Shown piece after piece: positions 5,359 through 11,669 of a stretch of 11,669 nucleotides of DNA (position 1 is the first letter of the stretch; every line of letters begins with the position of its first letter). The DNA comes from an uncultured Clostridia bacterium (GTDB lineage Bacteria > Bacillota > Clostridia > Oscillospirales > Ruminococcaceae), in NCBI GenBank assembly GCA_945931735.1, contig CAMEPN010000023.1:1-11669 (forward strand), given 5' to 3'. A program made the position numbers and the translations under genes. The notes below the pieces were generated by a model. The model searched no databases. It saw nothing but the letters and a program-made list of their open reading frames with translations, and was not told the origin of the DNA.

Positions 5359-7785
5359 ATGACAGTTTTTCTGCAATTGGTCGCCATCGGCGCGCTGCCC
5401 GTGGCGGTGTCCGTTGTTCTTTACATACTGGATAGAAAAACCGCCTTAGGCAGAATGAAATATCTGCCGAAGCAGGCGGTTTTCGGGCTTGTTTTCGGGC
5501 TTCTTGCCGTCTGTGCGACGGAATTCGGCGTTGACATCGGCGGCGCGATAATCAACGTCCGCGACAGCGCCCCTATCTGCGCGGGGCTTATCTTCGGCGG
5601 TCCTGCGGGAATTATCGCGGGCGTTATCGGCGGCGTTGAGCGCTGGTTCTCGACGCTCTGGGGCGGAGGGGAGTACACCCGCCTTGCCTGCTCGGTCGCA
5701 ACCGTCCTCGCGGGACTTCTCGCCGCCGCCTGCCGCAAGTATATGTTCGACGACAAAAAGCCCGCGTGGTACTACGGGCTGGCGATAGGTCTGATAACCG
5801 AGGTCGTCCATATGCTGATGATCTTCCTTACGAATATGTCCGACGTTCATGTGGCGTTCAATTTCGTGAAGCTCTGCTCGCTGCCTATGATCGCGCTCAA
5901 CAGCGTATCGGTCATGCTGTCCGTGCTGCTTGTGTCCCTGATCGGAAACACGAGCAAGCATGACCGCCACGAGCTTAAAAACATCTCGCAGACCTTTCAG
6001 CGGTGGCTGCTCGTCTGCGTTGTAACGGGCTTCCTGCTCACCACCGTGTTTTCATGGGGGCTTCAGACGGAGCTGTCCGAAAGCGACGCGGAAAACCTCA
6101 TTCGGCTGAATATCGCGGACGTAAATCAGGATATCCTCGACGCCTCGGACAAGAACCTGCTGTCCATTACGCACAGCATTGCGGAGGAAATAAACGCCGC
6201 GGGCGGAATGGATTCGGAGCAGCTCAAGGAGCTTGGCGAAAAGCGCGGTGTCGCCGAGATTAACATAATCGACCGCCGCGGGGTCATCTGCGCCTCCACC
6301 TTTGACGACTTCCTGAACTTCAACATGAACGGCGGCGAGCAGTCGGCGGAGTTCCTCGTGCTGCTTGACGGGCGAACAACCGAGTATGTCCAGAGCTATC
6401 AGCCCACCGCGTCCAATTCCGAGATATGGCGCAAATATGCGGGCGTTTCGTTGGAGCAGGGCGGCTTTGTTCAGGTCGCATACGACGCGGAGGCGTTCCA
6501 GAAGGATATCGACGAGCAGGTCGTCGGCGTGACCCGAAACCGCCATGTCGGCGAAGACGGCTGCATCATAATCGCCGACGAGAACCACAAAATAGTCAGC
6601 AACCGCAATGACGACGAGGGTCTTGATCTGATTTCTACGGGTATCAACCTTGACACCGAAAAAATCGCCGCGGGGGAGAAATTCAATGCTGTTGTATACG
6701 GGGTCATGTCCTACTGTATGTACGTCGCTTCGGAGGGCTATTACATAATCGCGGTCATGCCGATGGACGAGGCGGTGTTCTCGCGCGACGTTTCGGTGTA
6801 TGTCACCGTGTTCATGGAATTTATCATTTTCGGCATAGTGTTCGTGCTGGTTTATTTACTTATAAAAAAGCTTGTCGTGGACAATATCGGGCGGGTCAAC
6901 GACTCGCTCTCGAGGATAACCAACGGCGATCTGAGCGTTGTGGTGGACGTAAGGACAAACAGCGAGTTCGCCTCGCTCTCGGACGACATAAATTCCACCG
7001 TCGTAACGCTAAAGCGCTATATCGCGGAGGCAGCCGCAAGGATAGACAAGGAGCTTGAGTTCGCCAAGGCGATACAGCATTCGGCGCTGCCGAGCGTGTT
7101 CCCGCCGTTTCCGAACAGGACGGAGTTCGACATCTACGCGCTGATGGACACCGCAAAGGAGGTCGGCGGCGATTTCTACGACTTCTATTTCGTCGGGGAC
7201 GACCGCCTTGCATTCCTTATTGCCGACGTTTCCGGAAAGGGCATTCCCGCCGCTATGTTTATGATGACATCTAAAACGCTGCTGAAAAGCTTTGCGGAAT
7301 CGGGCTGCGAGGTCAGCGAGGTTTTCACCCGAACCAACGACAAGCTCTGCGAAAGCAACGACGCGGGTATGTTCGTCACGGCGTGGATGGGCGTGCTTGA
7401 ACTCAAAACGGGAAAGGTCGAGTTTGTCAACGCGGGGCATAATCCTCCGCTTGTGCGGCACAAGGACGGCAGCTTTGAATACCTCAAGTCCCGCGCGGGC
7501 TTCGTGCTGGCGGGCATGGAGGGAATATGCTACCGCAAAAACGAGCTTCAGCTCTCCGCGGGGGACGAGATACTCCTCTACACCGACGGCGTGACCGAGG
7601 CGACCGACGCGAACGACCGCCTTTACGGCGAGGATCGCCTGCGCGGCTTCCTTAACATGGTGCAGGGGCTGACCGCCGAGGAGGTCTGCACGAGCGTAAA
7701 GGCGGACGTAGACGCATTTGTGGGCGACGCGCCGCAGTTTGACGACATAACCATGGTATACCTTAAATACAAGGGAACAGATTGA
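5359..7785 (+). CDS. membrane sensor PP2C-type serine phosphatase (5TM-LYT, Cache-like, HAMP, SpoIIE domain)
   Basis: This 808-residue receptor phosphatase would remove phosphate from a serine on a partner protein in response to an outside signal, as RsbU/SpoIIE proteins do on STAS anti-anti-sigma factors. Residues about 1-197 form a LytS-type five-helix receptor domain with the typical NVRDSAPICAGLIFGGPAG block (66-84). TM6 is about 216-234. An extracytoplasmic, probably Cache-type region spans about 238-478. TM7 is about 479-503, HAMP about 504-556 (NGDLS at 522-526), then a short coiled linker. The SpoIIE/PP2C domain (about 590-805) keeps its metal-binding aspartates: GGDFYD (603-608), IADVSGKG (621-628), YTDGVTEA (741-748) and FDDIT (794-798). 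It is thus probably active. GGAGA lies 8 bases before the ATG. It leads the operon, 32 bases before the HlyD-like gene. Its substrate is not in the window. Confidence 0.93.
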   Translation: MTVFLQLVAIGALPVAVSVVLYILDRKTALGRMKYLPKQAVFGLVFGLLAVCATEFGVDIGGAIINVRDSAPICAGLIFGGPAGIIAGVIGGVERWFSTLWGGGEYTRLACSVATVLAGLLAAACRKYMFDDKKPAWYYGLAIGLITEVVHMLMIFLTNMSDVHVAFNFVKLCSLPMIALNSVSVMLSVLLVSLIGNTSKHDRHELKNISQTFQRWLLVCVVTGFLLTTVFSWGLQTELSESDAENLIRLNIADVNQDILDASDKNLLSITHSIAEEINAAGGMDSEQLKELGEKRGVAEINIIDRRGVICASTFDDFLNFNMNGGEQSAEFLVLLDGRTTEYVQSYQPTASNSEIWRKYAGVSLEQGGFVQVAYDAEAFQKDIDEQVVGVTRNRHVGEDGCIIIADENHKIVSNRNDDEGLDLISTGINLDTEKIAAGEKFNAVVYGVMSYCMYVASEGYYIIAVMPMDEAVFSRDVSVYVTVFMEFIIFGIVFVLVYLLIKKLVVDNIGRVNDSLSRITNGDLSVVVDVRTNSEFASLSDDINSTVVTLKRYIAEAAARIDKELEFAKAIQHSALPSVFPPFPNRTEFDIYALMDTAKEVGGDFYDFYFVGDDRLAFLIADVSGKGIPAAMFMMTSKTLLKSFAESGCEVSEVFTRTNDKLCESNDAGMFVTAWMGVLELKTGKVEFVNAGHNPPLVRHKDGSFEYLKSRAGFVLAGMEGICYRKNELQLSAGDEILLYTDGVTEATDANDRLYGEDRLRGFLNMVQGLTAEEVCTSVKADVDAFVGDAPQFDDITMVYLKYKGTD

Positions 7786-7817
7786 GCGGACTGACGTAAA
7801 GGGCAAAGGAGATCAGC

Positions 7818-8291
7818 ATGAACAACAGCATTTTCAGAAAAAAGAGCATTGAGCGCATTTCCTCGCCCGAACAGCTAAACGACTATGTCCGCGTGTCCAA
7901 CCCGGGCGTGTGGATGGTGCTTGCCGCGATAGTCATTATCCTCGCCGGAGTGTGCGTCTGGGGCATTTTCGGGCGGCTGGACACCAAAATAAACACCGTC
8001 GGCGTGTGCAAAAACGGCACGCTCACCTGCTATGTCAGCGACGAGAAAATAGGCTCGGTTTCTGTCGGGATGAAGCTTTCCGTTGACGGCGCGGAGTATG
8101 AGATAACCTCCGTTTCCGACACTCCGACTGCCGTCGGCGCAGACTTTGACCCGTATGCAATGTACATCGGCGGGCTTGAGCAGGGGCAGTGGGTCTGCGA
8201 GGTCACCGCGCGGACGGGGCTTGCGGACGGGACATACAGCGCGGCGATGATCACCGAGAGCGTTTCCCCGATATCCTTTGTAATGAATTGA
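7818..8291 (+). CDS. short HlyD-like membrane-fusion subunit of an NHLM export system
   Basis: This 157-residue protein probably links the two ABC subunits downstream to the cell surface. The N-terminus, FRKKSIERISSPEQLND (6-22), followed by one TM helix (about 31-51) ending in WGIFGRLDTKI, has the pattern of NHLM-type HlyD proteins. Residues about 57-157 look like beta-rich barrel: GVCKNGTLTCYVS, then VSVGMKLSVDG and a final segment like a membrane-fusion barrel end. It lacks the long coiled-coil hairpin and lipoyl halves found in ordinary HlyD proteins, so it is a miniature form. The start is well supported by AAAGGAG 6 bases before the ATG. It is followed after 4-10 bases by the peptidase/ABC gene, which supports translational coupling. 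The family call rests on the N-terminus and the context. Confidence 0.75.
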   Translation: MNNSIFRKKSIERISSPEQLNDYVRVSNPGVWMVLAAIVIILAGVCVWGIFGRLDTKINTVGVCKNGTLTCYVSDEKIGSVSVGMKLSVDGAEYEITSVSDTPTAVGADFDPYAMYIGGLEQGQWVCEVTARTGLADGTYSAAMITESVSPISFVMN

Positions 8292-8294
8292 GGT
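8290..8294 (+). promoter_or_regulatory. ribosome binding site deciding the start of the C39/ABC gene
   Basis: GAGGT overlaps the HlyD-like gene's TGA stop. It is 1 base from ATG 8296, too close to use, and 7 bases from ATG 8302, which is ideal. The later ATG is therefore preferred, removing two residues (Met-Ala). Confidence 0.65.
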
Positions 8295-8301
8295 CATGGC
8301 G

Positions 8302-10485
8302 ATGAAAGATAAACAGGCGGCAGTAAAAAAGCCGGTTACAAAGGGAGTATGCAAGGTTCCCGTTGTGATGCAGATGGAAGCGTTGGAATGCGGCGCCGCC
8401 TGCCTTACGATGATACTCGCCTATTATGAAAAATGGATACCGCTCGAGCAGGTGCGCGCCGACTGCGGCGTGTCACGCGACGGCTCCAACGCAAAGAATA
8501 TCCTACGCGCCGCGAGAAGCTACGGTCTGACCGCAAAGGGCTTCCGCTTCGAGCCGGAGGACCTTAAAAAGCGCGGGAAGTTCCCCTGCATTATCCACTG
8601 GGAGTTCAATCACTTTGTCGTACTCAACGGGTTCAGAGGAGGAAAGGCGGACATCAACGACCCCGCGCGCGGCACGCTGAGCGTCCCCATGAAGGACTTC
8701 GACGAGGCGTTCACGGGTATCTGCCTTATGTTCGAGCCGAACGAGGGCTTCGAGCCGAGCGGTAAGCCGAAATCAATGCTCGCCTTTGCGGAAAGCAGGC
8801 TTAAGGGAACAGGTACTGCGGTAGTGTTTTTCGTCGTGACAACGCTTATAACCTCGCTTATCGGGCTTATCAACCCTGCGTTTTCGCGGGTGTTCCTCGA
8901 CAGGCTGCTCACGGGGGAGAACCCCGAGTGGTTCGCGCCGTTCATTATCATGCTTTCGGGGCTGGCGGTGATACAGCTCGCCGCCGCTTGGATACAGGCG
9001 GTGTATTCGCTCAGGATAAACGGCAAGCTGGACATTGTCGGAACGTCCTCGTTCATGTGGCAGGTGCTGCGTATGCCGATGGAGTTCTTCTCACAGCGCA
9101 TGGCGGGAGATATTCAGCAGCGACAAAGCTCTAACGCAGAAATAGCGAAGAACCTTGTCAACATTTTCGCGCCGCTTGCGCTGAACACGCTGATGATGCT
9201 GTTCTATCTTGTCGTAATGCTGCGATACAGCCTTATGCTTACGCTTATCGGCGTTTCCTCGATAATTATTAATCTGCTTGTGTCAACCCTCATATCCCGA
9301 AAGCGCGTCAACATTACCCGCGTGCAGATGCGCGACGCGGGAAAGCTTGCGGGGACGACCGTCGCGGGCATCGAGATGATCGAAACGATAAAGGCGAGCG
9401 GCGCGGAGAACGGCTTCTTTGAGAAATGGTCGGGCTATCAGGCGAGCGTAAACACCCAGCAGGTTCGTTTCGCAAAGCTCGACAACCTGCTCGGCATGAT
9501 ACCCACGCTCGTGAACTCGCTCACAAGCACCGTTATACTTATGCTCGGCGTGCTTCTGACGATGAACGGGGAGTTCTCCGTCGGCATGATAATGGCGTTT
9601 CAGGGCTTCCTGACCGCGTTCACCTCCCCCGCGATGAGCCTTATCTCCTCGGGGCAGGCGTTACAGGAAATGCGAACGGAAATGGAGCGCGTCGAGGACG
9701 TCATGAAATATCCCACCGACGTTAGCTGCGAGGACGATGTGTCCGACGATGTTCAGTACGATAAGCTGTCGGGCTGTATCGAGATGAAGAACGTAACGTT
9801 CGGGTATTCAAAGCTCGCGGAACCGCTTATACAGAATTTCAGCATTTTGCTCAAGACGGGGAGCAGGGTAGCGATCGTCGGCGGCTCGGGCTGCGGCAAA
9901 TCTACGCTGGCGAAGCTTATTTCGGGACTGTACAAGCCGTGGAGCGGGGAGATACTGTTCGACGGGAAGCCGATAGACAGCATTGACCGCAGCGTTTTCA
10001 CAGGCTCTCTCGCGGTCGTTGACCAGGATATAATCCTCTTTGAGGACACCATCGCGAACAACATCAAGATGTGGGACAACACCATTGAGGATTTTGAGAT
10101 GATAATGGCGGCGCGCGACGCGCACATTCATCAGGACATAATGCAGCGCGACGGCGGTTATCAGTACCGCATAACCGAGGGCGGAAAGGACTTCTCGGGC
10201 GGTCAGCGCCAGCGCATGGAGATAGCGAGGGTGCTTGCGCAGGACCCGACGATGATAATACTCGACGAGGCTACCAGCGCGCTTGACGCAAAGACGGAAA
10301 GCGAGGTCGTTCAGTCTATAAAGGACAGAGGGATAACCTGCATAGTCATAGCGCACCGCCTTTCCACGATACGCGACTGCGACGAGATAATCGTCATGGA
10401 CTACGGCAAGGTAGTCGAGCGCGGAACGCACGACGAGCTGTTCGCCAAGGGCGGGCTGTACACTCAGCTTGTCATGAACCAATAA
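8302..10485 (+). CDS. NHLM-type peptidase/permease/ATP-binding ABC exporter (C39 domain)
   Basis: This 727-residue protein cuts the leader from a precursor peptide after a double-glycine-type site and drives export with ATP. An N-terminal C39 cysteine peptidase (about 15-145) has the expected residues, counted from ATG 8302: Gln24 and Cys30 in QMEALECGAAC, His104 in EFNHFVVL and Asp120 in INDPARG. The block CGVSRDGSNAKNILRAARSY (55-74) is characteristic of the NHLM type 1 family (TIGR03796). Six membrane helices follow (about 168-455), then the nucleotide-binding domain: Walker A GGSGCGKS (527-534), Q-loop Gln575, signature FSGGQ (631-635), Walker B MIILDE (651-656) and the switch His685. All catalytic parts look intact. 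Starting at ATG 8296 would add two residues. The next gene follows after 12 bases. The cargo is not visible here. Confidence 0.93.
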   Translation: MKDKQAAVKKPVTKGVCKVPVVMQMEALECGAACLTMILAYYEKWIPLEQVRADCGVSRDGSNAKNILRAARSYGLTAKGFRFEPEDLKKRGKFPCIIHWEFNHFVVLNGFRGGKADINDPARGTLSVPMKDFDEAFTGICLMFEPNEGFEPSGKPKSMLAFAESRLKGTGTAVVFFVVTTLITSLIGLINPAFSRVFLDRLLTGENPEWFAPFIIMLSGLAVIQLAAAWIQAVYSLRINGKLDIVGTSSFMWQVLRMPMEFFSQRMAGDIQQRQSSNAEIAKNLVNIFAPLALNTLMMLFYLVVMLRYSLMLTLIGVSSIIINLLVSTLISRKRVNITRVQMRDAGKLAGTTVAGIEMIETIKASGAENGFFEKWSGYQASVNTQQVRFAKLDNLLGMIPTLVNSLTSTVILMLGVLLTMNGEFSVGMIMAFQGFLTAFTSPAMSLISSGQALQEMRTEMERVEDVMKYPTDVSCEDDVSDDVQYDKLSGCIEMKNVTFGYSKLAEPLIQNFSILLKTGSRVAIVGGSGCGKSTLAKLISGLYKPWSGEILFDGKPIDSIDRSVFTGSLAVVDQDIILFEDTIANNIKMWDNTIEDFEMIMAARDAHIHQDIMQRDGGYQYRITEGGKDFSGGQRQRMEIARVLAQDPTMIILDEATSALDAKTESEVVQSIKDRGITCIVIAHRLSTIRDCDEIIVMDYGKVVERGTHDELFAKGGLYTQLVMNQ

Positions 10486-10497
10486 GGGGGCGGAAGC

Positions 10498-11669
10498 ATG
10501 GGATGGTTTGACGAACAGATCAGACAGCGCAAGAAGAACGACAACGATGTTTTCGCCGACTCGTTTATCAATATGGCGGGGGCAATAATGGGCAGACGCG
10601 TTTCCGACGCGCTGAACGACGACCGTATTGTTACCAAGGACGCCATTGACGAGATACTGAAATACTACCACGTCAAGACGCGCGATGTCCCCGACGAAAT
10701 AACCGACATGAACGACCAGCTCGAATACCTCATGCGTCCGTACGGAATAATGCGGCGCAGCGTTAAGCTGTCCGACGGGTGGTACAAGGACGCGGTAGGG
10801 GCAATGCTCGGGACGATGAAGGAGGACGGGCGGATCGTCGCGCTCATTCCGTCGGGGCTTTCGGGGTACAGCTGGTACGACTACAAGGCGGGCAGGAAAA
10901 GGCGCGTCGGGAGGAAAAATCAGAAGCTGTTCAGCGAAGACGCGATCGCGTTCTACAAGCCGTTCCCGCTTAAAGAGGTGGGTATCGGCGCGCTGATGAA
11001 ATACATCATGCAGACGCTCAGCCCCGCGGACTACATCACCCTAGCGCTGTCAGCATTATCGGTGTCGGTGCTCGGAATGTTCATACCGCGGCTCAACAAC
11101 ATCATCTTCGGCACGGTAATCGGCTCGGGCAGTATGCAGCTTTTTTACGCGATAGCGGCGTTCCTCGTCTGCGCGACGGTCAGCACGCTTATCATGACCT
11201 CCGTGCAGGGACTGCTGACTGCACGGATAAAAACGAAAATGAACGTTTCCGTCGAGGCGGCGACAATGATGCGTATTCTTTCGCTCCCGACCGATTTCTT
11301 CAAGAAATACAGCGCGGGCGAGCTTGCCGAAAAATCGCAGTATGTAAGCCGCATTTGCGAGCTTCTTGTGTCGGCGGTGCTGTCGACGGGTCTTACCTCG
11401 GTGTTCTCGCTCATATATTTTTCGCAGATATTCATTTATGCGCCGAGCCTTGCCGCGCCCGCGCTGCTTGTCATTCTTGCCACAGTCGCGGTGTCGGTGA
11501 TCTCGGCGGCGGTACAGATGAAGATAACCCTGCGGCAGATGGAGCTTTCGGGCAAGGCGGGGGGACTTAGCTACTCGCTCATCAGCGGCGTTCAGAAGAT
11601 AAAGCTCTCCGGCTCGGAAAAAAGGGCGTTCGCGAAATGGGGCGACCTCTACGCGAAGCAGGCGGAGCT
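10498..11669 (+). CDS. NHLM-type second ABC transporter subunit (partial, cut by window end)
   Basis: The frame is open from ATG 10498 to the window edge, giving 390 residues and no stop, so the C-terminal ATP-binding domain is outside the window. It is the expected partner of the C39 exporter (NHLM type 2 family, TIGR03797), which has no peptidase. Residues about 1-165 form a soluble region with the family's pattern: LSDGWYKDAVGAML (91-104), then DGRIVALIPSGLSGYSWYD (110-128) and a basic KAGRKRRVGRK (130-140). Helices begin near 178-198, 213-235, 293-310 and 317-338. The cytoplasmic loop contains LSLPTDFFKKYSAGELAEKS (261-280), the usual spot for ABC exporter folds. A G-rich ribosome binding site (AAGGGGGCGGAAG) precedes the ATG, 12 bases after the upstream stop. 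It likely pairs with the first subunit as a heterodimer. Confidence 0.88.
   Translation, partial: MGWFDEQIRQRKKNDNDVFADSFINMAGAIMGRRVSDALNDDRIVTKDAIDEILKYYHVKTRDVPDEITDMNDQLEYLMRPYGIMRRSVKLSDGWYKDAVGAMLGTMKEDGRIVALIPSGLSGYSWYDYKAGRKRRVGRKNQKLFSEDAIAFYKPFPLKEVGIGALMKYIMQTLSPADYITLALSALSVSVLGMFIPRLNNIIFGTVIGSGSMQLFYAIAAFLVCATVSTLIMTSVQGLLTARIKTKMNVSVEAATMMRILSLPTDFFKKYSAGELAEKSQYVSRICELLVSAVLSTGLTSVFSLIYFSQIFIYAPSLAAPALLVILATVAVSVISAAVQMKITLRQMELSGKAGGLSYSLISGVQKIKLSGSEKRAFAKWGDLYAKQAE

Noticed and set aside
7009-7806. A 265-residue - strand frame opposite the PP2C domain
   Set aside because: The opposite strand encodes a clear SpoIIE domain; this product shows no domain and no upstream signals.
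9808-10671. A 287-residue - strand frame opposite the ABC exporter junction
   Set aside because: It is antisense to conserved Walker and signature motifs, crosses a gene junction and has no family features.
1-11669. CRISPR array or insertion sequence
   Set aside because: No regularly spaced repeats and no transposase or flanking inverted repeats were found; the only direct repeat is the two-copy one inside the MCP tail.

Overview
The window looks like part of a Gram-positive Clostridia chromosome, probably a gut or rumen Oscillospirales/Ruminococcus-like bacterium. This rests on four things: AGGAG-type ribosome binding sites, near-consensus sigma-A promoters (TTGACA/TATAAT), a MazF very close to the Bacillus/Clostridium EndoA type, and GC-rich codons inside AT-rich intergenic DNA. 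The lineage is inferred from style and not proven by a marker gene.

Layout. Bases 1-38 may hold the last codons of an upstream + strand gene, followed by hairpins. Bases 177-2546 (- strand) encode a membrane chemoreceptor (MCP) with a Cache sensor and a repetitive acidic C-terminal tail. A 264-base divergent region separates it from an AI-2E family membrane transporter (2811-4154, +). That region holds a good promoter on each strand and a CRP/FNR-like palindrome upstream of the transporter promoter. Next comes tRNA-Ser(GGA), with a perfect sigma-A promoter and a strong terminator. About 290 bases without a gene follow; 4527-4657 of these can fold into two large stem-loops. A solitary mazF toxin-type endoribonuclease (4779-5120) comes next, with no antitoxin gene beside it.

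The right half (5229 to the window end) looks like one operon from a single consensus promoter: (i) an 808-residue membrane-bound PP2C/SpoIIE phosphatase with a LytS-type 5TM receptor and an extracytoplasmic sensor region; (ii) a very short HlyD-like membrane-fusion protein; (iii) a C39-peptidase/ABC exporter of the NHLM type 1 family; (iv) a second NHLM-type ABC protein (type 2), cut by the window edge. Genes ii-iv are the three-part NHLM export machine predicted to cleave double-glycine leaders and secrete ribosomal peptides such as NHLP/Nif11-leader peptides. No precursor peptide or modification enzyme is visible here, so the cargo would have to lie downstream or elsewhere.

The most interesting points are the environment-sensing phosphatase leading a peptide-export operon, the miniature HlyD subunit, and the structured RNA-like segment in front of the antitoxin-less mazF.
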